Shown here in pieces: positions 1 through 8,829 of a stretch of 36,075 bases of DNA; the stretch's first letter is position 1; each line of letters begins with the position of its first letter. The notes below the pieces were generated by a model. That model saw only the letters and a program-made list of their open reading frames with translations, did no database searches and was not told the origin of the DNA. Position numbers and translations under genes: made by a program. Origin of the DNA: Candidatus Venteria ishoeyi (lineage in GTDB: Bacteria > Pseudomonadota > Gammaproteobacteria > Beggiatoales > Beggiatoaceae); the NCBI RefSeq assembly GCF_030378065.1, contig NZ_JAUCGJ010000033.1, forward strand, positions 17,931-54,005, given 5' to 3'.

Positions 1-990
1 CAAGTTCAACATCCAGTGCTGCATCCTGCTCAATAACAGGCTCTGCTTGCAGGGTTTCAGTCTCTTCCAACTCTTCCAAATCGGCTAAGCTGTCTGCTTC
101 ATCTAAACCCAAATCATCAAGTTCAGGCAATGTTTCCTCTGTGAGTTCAACATCCAGTGCTGCATCCTGCTCAGCAACAGGCTCTGCTTGCAGGGTTTCA
201 GTCTCTTCCAACTCTTCCAAATCGGCTAAGCTGTCTGCTTTATCTAAACCCAAATCATCAAGTTCAGGTAATGTTTCCTCTGTGAGTTCAACATCCAGTG
301 CTGCATCCAGCTCAGTAACAGGCTCTGCTTGCAGGGTTTCAGTCTCTTCCAACTCTTCCAAATCGGCTAAGCTGTCTGCTTCGCCTAAACCCAAATCATC
401 AAGTTCAGGCAATGTTTCCTCTGCAAGTTCAACATCCAGTGCTGCATCCAGCTCAGCAACAGGCTCTGCTTGCAGGGTTTCAGTCTCTTCCAACTCTTCC
501 AAATCGGCTAAGCTGTCTGCTTCGCCTAAACCCAAATCATCAAGTTCAGGCAATGTTTCCTCTGCAAGTTCAACATCCAGTGCTGCATCCAGCTCAGTAA
601 CAGGCTCTGCTTGCAGGGTTTCAGTCTCTTCCAACTCTTCCAAATCGGCTAAGCTGTCTGCTTCATCTAAACCCAAATCATCAAGTTCAGGTAATGTTTC
701 CTCTGCAAGTTCAACATCCAGTGCTGCATCCAGCTCAGTAACAGGCTCTGCTTGCATGGCTTCAGCCTCTTCCAACTCTTCCAAATCGGCTAAGCTGTCT
801 GCTTCGCCTAAATCTAGCTCATCAAGTTCAGGCAATGTTTCCTCTGTGAGTTCAACATCCAGTGCTGCATCCAGCTCAGTAACAGGCTCTGCTTGCATGG
901 CTTCAGCCTCTTCCAACTCTTCCAAATCGGCTAAGCTGTCTGCTTCGCCTAAATCCAACTCATCAAGTTCAACATCCAATGCCGCATCTA
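1..990 (-). repeat. 141-bp in-frame tandem repeat (47 residues per unit)
   Basis: The block containing agttcaacatccagtgctgc recurs at 3, 144, 285, 426, 567, 708 and 849, a constant 141-bp spacing. A shortened, more diverged unit follows at 966, 24 bp early. Read on the minus strand, each unit encodes acidic peptide such as EETLPELDDLGL and ADSLADLEELEE, followed by an AEPVTELDAALDVEL-like stretch. Units differ by few bases, so the array probably expanded or homogenised recently. It continues past the left edge. Confidence 0.95.
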
Positions 991-2434
991 AATCAGCTAA
1001 GTCGGCTTCGTTATCAGTTAACACCCGTTCATCCAAATCAGGTGTTGTATCAAGCTTATCATCCAGTTCAAGCAGTATTGCATCCTCTTCTTCAGATGCA
1101 CCACTTAAAATGGCAGCATGAGCGTCAAGCAATGAGTCTTGTGTGGTTTCAGATGCAAATGCAAATTCATCTTCAAGTTTTTCATCAAACGTATCCAAAT
1201 GTAAATCTGCTTCCTCTATTAATGCTGAAAAGTCGGCTTCATCTTTATTGTCATCAAGTAAGACTGGCGTCTCTTCATTTTCCGCTTGAATTTCCTGCCT
1301 AAGGACTTGTTTGTTATCTTCCTGAATTTCCTGTTTAAAAATTTGCTCATCATCTTCAGCAATCTCTCTGGCAAGATCGTCCCAGGAAATACTGGCAATG
1401 TCTCCAGATAAAACAGATTCAGTGGCTTCAGTTGTTTCTGCTTCAGTTTCTTCAATGTCGATTGACACGGGCAAATCAAGCGTTTTTTCCACTGACACCG
1501 GCATAAGCGTATTGTTTTCAGGTGCCATATCTTCATCGAGTAAGCCGGATAAACCCATTTCAGCCTGTTCTAACTCGATATCTGCATCGGTTAATTCCAT
1601 AATTTCATCAAGTGGCTGTTGTTCAGCCACTGATTCAGAAAGTTCCGAAAGAGGAATTTCATCAAAATCGGACGCCGCCTCAGTTTCGAGTTCAGACAAA
1701 TCATCAGTAATGAGATCATCCAACTCAGTAACCGGTTCTGCAAATGCCAAGTCTTCCGTTTCCATACCCGCTAATTCAGGCAAGGCCATTTCAGCCTGTT
1801 CTAACTCAATATCTGCATCGGTTAATTCCATGATTTCATCAAAATCGGAGCTTATCTCGGTTTCGAGTTCAGGTAAATCCTCAGTAATGAGGTCATCTAA
1901 CTCGGTAACCGGTTCTGCAACAGGTTCAGAGCCTGATTCCTCATGCGCTGTGATTGTGGATGTTGTTGGCGATGCCATGAAAGTTTCTGGCGTAACACCT
2001 GCATCTTCTGCCAGTAAGTTTGATAAATATGAAGCTTTTTCTTGCGAAAGAGGGTTTAACCAGCAAGAATTTTGTAAATATTGTATTAATGCCTGCTGTG
2101 TTTCAGGTGCTTCAGGCTGTTTCAGGTAGGCGATAATTAACTGGGGGCAACGTTCTAGCTCCAGACAGGCGCGCTGTTTATCTGCTGGTTGTTGAACCGT
2201 AAGTTGCAATATATGCTGACTGGTCAGTGTGCAAATCATTTGCAGACCTGACAATTCCATCTGCGCAGCCGTCGCTGCAATGCTTTGAACATAAGCAACG
2301 GCTTGTGAAATCGCTTCGGAAAATGCTGGCTGCGTGGAATCTTCCTGTTCAGCGACCGCCAATATATTTTGTAGAATATAGGTATTTTCTACAATATTTT
2401 TTCGCAGTGTGCCTACCATTTCAGCATCAAACAT
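1..2434 (-). CDS. chpA: ChpA-like CheA hybrid kinase of the Pil-Chp system, N-terminal part
   Basis: The reverse strand is open from an ATG at 2434 to the window edge, giving 811 residues with no stop. The protein starts MFDAEMVGTLRKNIVEN. Residues 1-170 are predicted helical and would suit the first, degenerate Hpt-like segment of a ChpA/CheA protein. After that the sequence is very acidic and low in complexity: a two-copy region around residues 195-300 (copies 231 bp apart), then a 47-residue tandem array from about residue 480 to the edge. The identification rests mainly on position, directly after PilH-, PilI- and PilJ-like genes, where chpA lies in Pseudomonas. The Hpt, kinase and receiver domains would lie outside the window. 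The Ser-rich reading on the opposite strand is a shadow of this gene. No strong ribosome-binding site precedes the ATG. A FimV-like acidic protein is the main alternative. Confidence 0.72.
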   Translation of the reverse strand, partial: MFDAEMVGTLRKNIVENTYILQNILAVAEQEDSTQPAFSEAISQAVAYVQSIAATAAQMELSGLQMICTLTSQHILQLTVQQPADKQRACLELERCPQLIIAYLKQPEAPETQQALIQYLQNSCWLNPLSQEKASYLSNLLAEDAGVTPETFMASPTTSTITAHEESGSEPVAEPVTELDDLITEDLPELETEISSDFDEIMELTDADIELEQAEMALPELAGMETEDLAFAEPVTELDDLITDDLSELETEAASDFDEIPLSELSESVAEQQPLDEIMELTDADIELEQAEMGLSGLLDEDMAPENNTLMPVSVEKTLDLPVSIDIEETEAETTEATESVLSGDIASISWDDLAREIAEDDEQIFKQEIQEDNKQVLRQEIQAENEETPVLLDDNKDEADFSALIEEADLHLDTFDEKLEDEFAFASETTQDSLLDAHAAILSGASEEEDAILLELDDKLDTTPDLDERVLTDNEADLADLDAALDVELDELDLGEADSLADLEELEEAEAMQAEPVTELDAALDVELTEETLPELDELDLGEADSLADLEELEEAEAMQAEPVTELDAALDVELAEETLPELDDLGLDEADSLADLEELEETETLQAEPVTELDAALDVELAEETLPELDDLGLGEADSLADLEELEETETLQAEPVAELDAALDVELAEETLPELDDLGLGEADSLADLEELEETETLQAEPVTELDAALDVELTEETLPELDDLGLDKADSLADLEELEETETLQAEPVAEQDAALDVELTEETLPELDDLGLDEADSLADLEELEETETLQAEPVIEQDAALDVEL

Positions 2435-2465
2435 GATTCAAACCAGCAAATATAGAGGTTGAAAA

Positions 2466-2633
2466 CTTAGGAATGCACATGGCATAAATTCGACAGGATT
2501 CGTGCAGGGTTTTTTCATATTTTCAAGGCGTAGAAACAGGCGCATAGTTATTCTATGTAACTGTTTCTGCAACGCAGAAAATAAGAAAAAAAACCAGCGA
2601 AGGTGTCGAAGTTGTTTCATGTGCATTTCTTAA
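2466..2633. repeat. Palindromic interspersed element, about 168 bp
   Basis: This is a long imperfect inverted repeat lying between the MCP gene and the chpA-like gene. The ends pair (cttaggaatgcacat at 2466 against atgtgcatttcttaa at 2619). The centre forms a hairpin around ggcgcatag-ttatt-ctatg. Its core, including ttttcaaggcg and acgcagaaaat, matches the reverse complement of the core of the elements at 5862 and 26072, so it is a diverged member of the same family. Confidence 0.8.
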
Positions 2634-2654
2634 CACCCGTGAAACGCAAAGGCA

Positions 2655-5219
2655 TCAGGCCGTGGGCAAACGGAATACACGAATAGACTCAATGAGCTGG
2701 TTTGCGTATTCCACCAATTGATCAGTTTGTACGATCTGCTCCTGCAACTGTCGCCCAGTCTCTTCAGAAGTGGCCTGAATTGACAGCGCATGTTCACGTA
2801 ACTCATTACTGATACGCGCCTGTTGTTGTGAAGCCATCGCAATCTGTTCAACCACTTTTACCAGGTTGGCTGTTGTACCCTGGGTTTCTTTCATTTGCTC
2901 ACCGGCACGTTCCGCCAGTCTGGAACCTTCAACCACCTGCCCAATGGTTTTATCCATGGTGGCAATGGTATCGTTGGTTTCCACCTGAATGTTTTTCACC
3001 AGGGCCGAAATCTGCGAGGTCGCGTTACGGGAGCTTTCCGCAAGACGCTGTACCTCATCCGCTACCACCGAGAAACCGCGACCGGCTTCACCGGCTGCCG
3101 CTGCCTGCATACTTGCGTTCAACGCCAGTACGTGGGTACGCTCTGCGATGTTGTTAATGATGTCAACGATACCACTAATTTCCTGGGAACGTTCACCCAA
3201 CCGTTTAATACGTTTTTCTGTTTCGTGAATGGTTTCACGAATTTCACTCATCCCGTTTACGGTTCCGGTTACTGTTTCCAGCGCAGTTTGTGTGGTACGT
3301 GTTGCTTCCGCCGCAATTTCGTTACAGGATTGTGCCACTTCCGCAATTTTATTCATCGCTTCAGATGCTGCTGCCAGCTCGGTCATGGTGGTCGATACCA
3401 CTTCACGTTCCGCGTCCGCCACATCAGATACGTTATGCGCCTGGGTTTTCACCTGACTTGATGCGACTTCCACCTCATCTGAAATATTACGTACATTAAG
3501 CAAAACCTTACTGGTCTCTGATGCCATCTGGTTAATAGCGTCAGCCAGCGGGCCGGTTACGTCCTGGGTTACCGGTACCTGTACCGTCAGATCCCTTTGA
3601 CTCAACTGGAACGATGCTTTCAACAGTTCAATAATCGAGTTATTGAGCATCTCATTTTCTTTTTCCGCTTTCGCCAACTGACTCAAGCGATCATCAAGCA
3701 AGCTGTTAAACGCTTTACTCAAGGTCTCCAATTCATCATTGGTTTTAATTTCAGCACGCGCGGTAAAATCACCTTCCGCAACCCGCGATACAATGGCTTC
3801 CATGTGGTTAATGGGACGCGCAAAGAAAACCGAGAACAAGAGTCCTAATAACGCGCCACCGAGCAGTACACCCACACCAATCAACCAGGAGCCATCTCCA
3901 ATCCCGGTTTGCAGGGTTGCCAATTGTTCCAGTGATTCATCTTCAGAAAGGTTAGAAAAAATTGCCCAGGATAGGCCAGGTACGTTAATCGGTGCAAAAG
4001 CGGACAGTACAAATTCGCCTTTATAATCCTCAAACAAGTCAAACCCGGTCACGCCTGCAAGTGCGGCTCGCGTTCCTGGGTTATCAACAATCTGCAAACC
4101 CACCGTGGTATCTTTTTGTTCCATTTCTGAAATGATGTCAGCAGGTGTGCCCATGCCTTCAACCATCATCAGATAGTTTTCTTTATCTTCCACAAATGAG
4201 CGACTGTCGTTACGCATGGTACCATCAGTCGCCACGATCACAGTTTCCCCGGAACGGCCTGACTCATCCAGACGCCAAGCACGGTCATAGGTCATAATGT
4301 CGTTAATTTTATCGATGGGAAGCTGGAATACAACCACACCAATTTTTTTGGTAGCGTCAAACACGGGGACGCCAATAAATGCAGCCTGCTTTTGGTAGGA
4401 TGGCAGATAGGGGGAAAAATCAACTAATTTAACATGGTCTTTGGTGGATGTAGTTTCTTCCAGCGCGGCATAAACCTGACCCAAACCAGATTCTGCGTAC
4501 GGCCCATCTTTCAGCGAAGTGGCAAAATCGATACTCTTTAATACGGAATAAACAATATCACCATTATTATTAATCAGAAAAATATCTTCAAATACAAATC
4601 GCTCCATAAAATTCACCATACTGGGGTGATATTCTGCATGCAAAGTGCTGTATGAAGAACCATCCTTGGCTCCGATAAATTCTTCTTTAGTACCCAGGGG
4701 ATTAGGGTTATTGGCAATATAATAATATTGCAAGGCCAATGTGGTCGGTGATAAGCGACCTAGAACCTCGGTCATGTTGGGCGTTTGATCCGGATTTAAT
4801 GATTCATACTCATCAGAAAAGCTACCTGAATAATATTCATCAACCACCTGGGTAAATTCTTCAACCGGTAATTCGCTGGTTTCTTCCATGCCCGGCTCAG
4901 GTGGCCCCTCCATCATTTCGCCGCCACTTTGTGCCACTTCTTCGGTAAAGCCACCAAAAGACTCCGATAAAGATTTCAGCATATTAACCGTGGTGGGTTC
5001 ATTAGAGAAAAACTGTAATTGATTCGTCACCAGTTTGAAGTAATCTTCAATCTGCTGTTTTTTGGAATCTCGAATCGAACTAATATGACTCTGTGATTTG
5101 CTTTGCAGTGATTGCTCACCAATACCGACAGCAATGTTGTTAATCAAATACGCGGTAATCACAACCGGTATCACCGCCAGTACAATGGAACCCAAAATCA
5201 TTTTCGATCTGATTTTCAT
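2655..5219 (-). CDS. pilJ: PilJ-like methyl-accepting chemotaxis protein
   Basis: This 854-residue transmembrane receptor would feed signals to the CheW/ChpA pair encoded around it. TM1 is at residues 8-30, a large periplasmic region at 31-445, TM2 at 446-467, HAMP at about 468-520, and the cytoplasmic signalling coiled coil follows. The conserved hairpin tip at 687-735 is well preserved (NNIAERTHVLALNASMQAAA, GEAGRGFSVVADEVQRLAE). The periplasmic part looks like a double Cache fold (EDIFLINNNGDIVYS, then FIGVPVFDATKKIG). It is longer than in classical PilJ, so a ligand-sensing role is plausible. AAGGAG lies 8-9 bases before the ATG. The gene follows pilI by 38 bp. The symbol is given by cluster position; a generic MCP is the alternative. 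Confidence 0.85.
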   Translation of the reverse strand: MKIRSKMILGSIVLAVIPVVITAYLINNIAVGIGEQSLQSKSQSHISSIRDSKKQQIEDYFKLVTNQLQFFSNEPTTVNMLKSLSESFGGFTEEVAQSGGEMMEGPPEPGMEETSELPVEEFTQVVDEYYSGSFSDEYESLNPDQTPNMTEVLGRLSPTTLALQYYYIANNPNPLGTKEEFIGAKDGSSYSTLHAEYHPSMVNFMERFVFEDIFLINNNGDIVYSVLKSIDFATSLKDGPYAESGLGQVYAALEETTSTKDHVKLVDFSPYLPSYQKQAAFIGVPVFDATKKIGVVVFQLPIDKINDIMTYDRAWRLDESGRSGETVIVATDGTMRNDSRSFVEDKENYLMMVEGMGTPADIISEMEQKDTTVGLQIVDNPGTRAALAGVTGFDLFEDYKGEFVLSAFAPINVPGLSWAIFSNLSEDESLEQLATLQTGIGDGSWLIGVGVLLGGALLGLLFSVFFARPINHMEAIVSRVAEGDFTARAEIKTNDELETLSKAFNSLLDDRLSQLAKAEKENEMLNNSIIELLKASFQLSQRDLTVQVPVTQDVTGPLADAINQMASETSKVLLNVRNISDEVEVASSQVKTQAHNVSDVADAEREVVSTTMTELAAASEAMNKIAEVAQSCNEIAAEATRTTQTALETVTGTVNGMSEIRETIHETEKRIKRLGERSQEISGIVDIINNIAERTHVLALNASMQAAAAGEAGRGFSVVADEVQRLAESSRNATSQISALVKNIQVETNDTIATMDKTIGQVVEGSRLAERAGEQMKETQGTTANLVKVVEQIAMASQQQARISNELREHALSIQATSEETGRQLQEQIVQTDQLVEYANQLIESIRVFRLPTA

Positions 5220-5257
5220 ATAACTTGTCTCCTTATCGCCATATCATCTGTAGTAAG

Positions 5258-5782
5258 TTATGACGCAATTTTTCCTGCAAGAGATTCAAAAAATGCTTCA
5301 TGTTCAAAATTAAACCAGATTTCATCATTTTGCTCATAGCCACTGGGCGCATAAGCTGTAAGCGCATCAGGCAAGGCGGGCAAATTTTCCATCTTGTCAC
5401 TTTCATGAAAACGTTGTTGGCTGGGCAGTTCGCTGATAGGCAGCGCGGCGGCGGCTTCGCCTTGCCCAAGTACCAGCAACATACGTTTTTTTCCCTGAAC
5501 TAAATCCAGATTCAACAAAACACCCAGTTCAAATACAGGAATTAAGTTACCGCGCAGATTAACCAGCCCTGTTAACCACTCTGCTGTATTAGGCAGTGAA
5601 CAGATACTCCCCATTTCCACCAATTCACTGACTGTATTTTCAGCAATTAATAATCCGATATCACCAATCTTAAAACCCAGGCGACGAAAAATAACTTCCT
5701 GCTGGGCTTTATGTTCACTGGCTTCAGGGTAAATAAACTTGCGTCCAAGTACCTCGGTAGGGCGTAATCGTTTATTTTTCAT
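5258..5782 (-). CDS. pilI: PilI-like CheW coupling protein
   Basis: This 174-residue CheW-domain protein should link the MCP to the ChpA kinase at the membrane. The CheW core spans roughly residues 30-150, with recognisable stretches such as FKIGDIGLLIAEN, LPNTAEWLTGLVNLRGNLIP and VFELGVLL. It is a single-domain protein of normal length. It lies 38 bp upstream of the MCP gene on the same strand and is probably co-transcribed with it. No clear ribosome-binding site precedes the ATG, which has AT-rich sequence upstream. A palindromic element separates it from the binding-protein gene on its 5' side, so the cluster may be split into two transcripts here. Confidence 0.88.
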   Translation of the reverse strand: MKNKRLRPTEVLGRKFIYPEASEHKAQQEVIFRRLGFKIGDIGLLIAENTVSELVEMGSICSLPNTAEWLTGLVNLRGNLIPVFELGVLLNLDLVQGKKRMLLVLGQGEAAAALPISELPSQQRFHESDKMENLPALPDALTAYAPSGYEQNDEIWFNFEHEAFFESLAGKIAS

Positions 5783-5861
5783 AACAAATAACTAATTAAC
5801 ATGAGTTCGACATAAGGATATTTATCCCACAACAGTTAAATTCAGTACATACTATCAATCA

Positions 5862-6027
5862 CTTAGGAGCGAGAATTTTATAACTTCAGCAACTTGGCTG
5901 GTCTTTTTCTCCATTTTCTGCGTTCCGAAAACAGTTACATAGCTTGCTATGCGCCTATTTTCGCGCCTTGAAAATGAATAAAAATCCTGCGCCCAGTTTC
6001 TGTATTTATTTTATCCTCACTCCTTAG
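5862..6027. repeat. Palindromic interspersed element, 166 bp
   Basis: Terminal inverted repeats (cttaggagcgagaatttta at 5862 against atcctcactccttag ending at 6027) enclose a nearly continuous imperfect palindrome. The centre is around gaaaacagttacatag-cttg-ctatg. It is nearly identical over its full length to the element at 26072-26237. It starts 13 bp after the stop codon of the binding-protein gene. There is no coding capacity, so it is MITE-like or a long bidirectional hairpin. Confidence 0.92.
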
Positions 6028-6040
6028 CATGTTATATAAA

Positions 6041-7138
6041 TTAGCCTTCATCAACCTCAGGTGGCGCAATAAAGTTCTGCAATGGTTGCGCGTTAAAGTG
6101 GAAACGATCCGGTGTACGCCCTGGGTAAGACACCCAGGTGCCGACTTCGGCATCATTAGCCAGCTCATGACGTCCCATAAAAAAGCGAATATGGCGCATG
6201 GTTTTTTTCATACGGCGATCACGAATGACAGACAGTGCTCTGGCAGGTGTTTCAGTAAATTCAATGGCATCAAAACGCGCTTCAATTGTTTCACGATTCA
6301 GTTCGGTCAGGCTCGCAAACGCATCCAGCGTTGCGCCACGCCGATTCCCCTGCAAGCGTTCCATCATAGTGAACCAGGTTGCCAGCAGAGCACGGGCAAA
6401 GTTAGGATGTTGATCCAATGTTTCTCGGTGTACGATTAACAAATGACTGATTTCCCGGGGTACTTCCTGGCTGGAGAATAAAACTTTTGCATTTTTTTGT
6501 TCGATGAGTTCGCCAGTCACTGGGTTCCAGGAAACAATACCTGCAATTTCAGGAGTATCAAATGCAGCAATCAAATCTAACTCAGATGTATTTGAAATAC
6601 TGACTTCATCAAAATCAATTTGATTACGTAATAAATAGCGATCCAGTAAATAATGGGCTGTTGAGCCGGATTCCAAGGCAAGGTTTTTATTTTTTAAGTT
6701 CGCATCATTTTCTGCGGGAATCAGCAGGGCATCGTTACCCTGGCTGTAACTGCTGATTAAGATAACATCAACTTCAATGCCCCGGGTTGCAATTTTTGAA
6801 ATACCGTCAATATTGGTAACCACCACGGCATCCGCTTCACGACTGACAAATTTATTAATCGCACCTTCGTAATCGGCTTCTTCAAAGGTAATGTCAACGT
6901 GATATTCTTCACTATACTGCTGAAAAACATCTTCTTTTGCAGCCAGAAACCAAGGCAGCCAAGGCAAATATTTTGGTACAACCAATTTTAATTGTGCAAC
7001 ATCGCCCTGTGCTGTAACTTCTTCTGTTGAAGTGCCAATGGCAATGCCTTCTAACATATCACAACCGCTGAAGGTCAGTGTTAAAAGTACAATAATAAAG
7101 GCCCGACCAATCATCGATAGCTTACGATAAAATATCAT
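6041..7138 (-). CDS. ABC-type substrate-binding lipoprotein (NMT1/SsuA-like fold)
   Basis: The product is 365 residues with a lipoprotein signal (hydrophobic stretch at 10-25, lipobox FSGC), so it should be anchored in the periplasm. The mature part starts KLVVPKYLPWLPWFLAAKEDVF, shortened here to its key feature of a binding-protein N-lobe followed by FVSREADAVVVTNIDG and LALESGSTAHYLLDRYL. This is typical of the NMT1/TauA/SsuA-like family that binds small organic ligands. No permease or ATPase gene adjoins it. It sits between pilH- and pilI-like genes, which suggests a sensory role with the neighbouring MCP rather than transport; that is an inference. The gene is intact, and a palindromic element begins 13 bp after its TAA. 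Confidence 0.8.
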   Translation of the reverse strand: MIFYRKLSMIGRAFIIVLLTLTFSGCDMLEGIAIGTSTEEVTAQGDVAQLKLVVPKYLPWLPWFLAAKEDVFQQYSEEYHVDITFEEADYEGAINKFVSREADAVVVTNIDGISKIATRGIEVDVILISSYSQGNDALLIPAENDANLKNKNLALESGSTAHYLLDRYLLRNQIDFDEVSISNTSELDLIAAFDTPEIAGIVSWNPVTGELIEQKNAKVLFSSQEVPREISHLLIVHRETLDQHPNFARALLATWFTMMERLQGNRRGATLDAFASLTELNRETIEARFDAIEFTETPARALSVIRDRRMKKTMRHIRFFMGRHELANDAEVGTWVSYPGRTPDRFHFNAQPLQNFIAPPEVDEG

Positions 7139-7269
7139 GTCACGATGTCCTGTGGAATAATGAGATAGTGTTGCATTAGGGTAGTAAAAAAAACACCAAA
7201 TAACAAGTTACAAGGGGAAATTAAAGCGTTTTTTTAGGTTATCTTGCTAACCTATTGTTTATATTAGAA

Positions 7270-7297
7270 GTGCGCCCTTTTATCTATTTGGGCGCAC
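7270..7297 (-). terminator. Hairpin downstream of the pilH-like gene
   Basis: A perfect 8-bp stem (gtgcgccc/gggcgcac) with a 12-base loop lies 10 bp after the end of the pilH-like gene. Only a few T residues follow on the minus strand, so it may attenuate rather than fully terminate transcription. Confidence 0.55.
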
Positions 7298-7306
7298 AGA
7301 CACATA

Positions 7307-7672
7307 TTACTGAAAAGCGTTAATCTGCTCAATAATTTGTGCGGGTGTATAAGGTTTTTGTACCAGCGATTTGCCGCCTTGCATTTCAGCCCACATTCTA
7401 TCCGCCTTTTGTCCTTTACTGGTAACAAAGATAATTGGAATATGCTTGGTTTTGGGTTCATGGCTGATTTCACGACAGGCCTGATAGCCATCCATTTGCT
7501 GCATGACCACATCCATAAAAATAAGATCCGGCATTTCTGTGGCGGACTTATCAATTGCTTCCTGGCCGGAACTTGCGGTAATCACCTGATAACCTGCATC
7601 TGAAACGATATTTTTCAAATTCAGCAGATCCACAGTTGAGTCATCAACGACCATGATTTTACTAATTGCCAT
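7307..7672 (-). CDS. pilH: PilH-like single-domain response regulator
   Basis: This 121-residue CheY-type receiver has all phosphorylation residues: acidic pair D10/D11, phospho-acceptor D54 (LIFMDVVMQQMDG), T84 (IIFVTSKG) and K106 (LVQKPYTP). It should receive phosphate from the ChpA kinase and act on type IV pilus motors or as a phosphate sink. GAGGAG lies 7 bases before the ATG. It is 71 bp downstream of the larger regulator gene. The gene is called pilH from family and order; it could equally serve another CheA. Confidence 0.85.
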   Translation of the reverse strand: MAISKIMVVDDSTVDLLNLKNIVSDAGYQVITASSGQEAIDKSATEMPDLIFMDVVMQQMDGYQACREISHEPKTKHIPIIFVTSKGQKADRMWAEMQGGKSLVQKPYTPAQIIEQINAFQ

Positions 7673-7743
7673 GTTTTACTCCTCACTTTGTTTTTTTATT
7701 AAAATGAAAACGAAAGTGCAATAATATAAAGGGTTAAAGGAAT

Positions 7744-8568
7744 TTAGGAAGTCTGTTCAATATCTGGCAGAAACTTTTTAATGACGGCCTGTAACTGTTC
7801 CTGCTCTACGGGTTTGGTCAGATAGAGACTGGCACCTGCCATTGTGCCTTTTAACTTGTCAAACCGGGAGCCTTTTCCGGTTAACATGATAATAGGGGTG
7901 CTTTTAAAGTGCTTATTTGCCCGTAATGTTTTACACACTTTATAACCATCAATGCCTGGCATCATAATATCCAGGAAAATAATATCGTAATCCATGCTGG
8001 TCTTGGCATGTTCTAATGCCTCTTCACCCGTTTCAGCATAGTCAATGTTCATACCAAATAAACCCAATTGGATTTCCATGGACTTACGCACTGCTGCACT
8101 GTCATCAATGACCATGGCTTTGATGTTCGATTTACTGGCCTGTTTTGCACTGCTGGCTGCATCTTTCAGCGCTTCATTGGCGGCAGCATCAAGCTCTTGA
8201 TCTTCTGCCCCCACCACCAGTTCCGGCACATATTTAAGTGCATCAATTGTCACTTTATCAAGTATTTCCAAGACCCTTTTTAAGGTCAATGGACGCCGTA
8301 AAATCGTTTCATTGGGTCTGGCTTTGACGGCTCTTTTGGTGACCTTGACAATCGGTCCACCTTTATTTTCAGCCGCAAAGCTTTTCCAGGCCGCAATAGC
8401 TTTAGGATCATCGACATCGATCAAAAAAATATCAGCAGAGGCTGAATCTGCTTGTCCTACCAAGGCATATTTGCGACTGCGTGATGCGGCCAGTTTAAAA
8501 ATACTGCCCAGGGTTTTTTGTTCATTGGCAGCCATGCCAAACAATGCAACTTTAAAGACCTTATCCAT
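7744..8568 (-). CDS. pilG: Response regulator with extra N-terminal domain, PilG position
   Basis: The product is 274 residues. A complete receiver occupies residues 150-270 (D155/D156, phospho-acceptor D200 in IIFLDIMMPGIDG, T230, K252). Residues 1-110 form a separate domain, possibly a degenerate receiver-like fold (DIFLIDVDD, then ILRRPLTLKRVLEIL), joined by an Ala-rich linker at 120-147. PilG of Pseudomonas is only a bare receiver, so the symbol reflects position as first gene of the cluster, not the full architecture. The N-terminal domain may bind a partner. The ribosome-binding site is weak. Confidence 0.72.
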   Translation of the reverse strand: MDKVFKVALFGMAANEQKTLGSIFKLAASRSRKYALVGQADSASADIFLIDVDDPKAIAAWKSFAAENKGGPIVKVTKRAVKARPNETILRRPLTLKRVLEILDKVTIDALKYVPELVVGAEDQELDAAANEALKDAASSAKQASKSNIKAMVIDDSAAVRKSMEIQLGLFGMNIDYAETGEEALEHAKTSMDYDIIFLDIMMPGIDGYKVCKTLRANKHFKSTPIIMLTGKGSRFDKLKGTMAGASLYLTKPVEQEQLQAVIKKFLPDIEQTS

Positions 8569-8686
8569 ATATTATCTCGCTATTCATAGAATATACGCCA
8601 GTGTCTAAACGCGCTGACAACGCTTAAGATACACGCAAACCTGTTGCTATATCAAGGTGCGACCTAAAAAATAATGTAAGAAGCAA

Positions 8687-8815
8687 TTGCTAAACCTGTT
8701 GTGATCGGCATAGCAGCGTTACGGCAAGTGCGAAAAAACCTCATGTACTCTTGCACATGCCGTTTTTTCACACTTGCCACGCCTTGTTCTGTCTTCGTTC
8801 ATGACAGTTTAGCAA
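8687..8815. repeat. Long imperfect palindrome, 129 bp
   Basis: The ends ttgctaaac and gtttagcaa are perfect inverted repeats. Inside, ggcaagtgcgaaaaaac pairs with gttttttcacacttgcc around an eight-base centre near 8751. It begins 14 bp past the zapD stop. It is not obviously related to the 166-bp family, though of the same general type and location. It may serve as a transcription terminator between zapD and the Pil-Chp cluster. Confidence 0.82.
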
Positions 8816-8829
8816 ATAGCGTCTAACGA

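Noticed and set aside
141-1121. Long Ser-rich plus-strand reading frame
   Set aside because: It is the antisense reading of the acidic repeat in the chpA-like gene; the minus frame continues open into non-repetitive, protein-like sequence with a proper start at 2434.
2227-2851. Small frames between and over the pilJ and chpA starts
   Set aside because: They lie within the palindromic element or antisense to well-supported genes and have no ribosome-binding sites.
7236-7253. Hairpin aggtta/taacct as terminator
   Set aside because: The T-run precedes the hairpin on the plus strand and no T-run follows on either strand.
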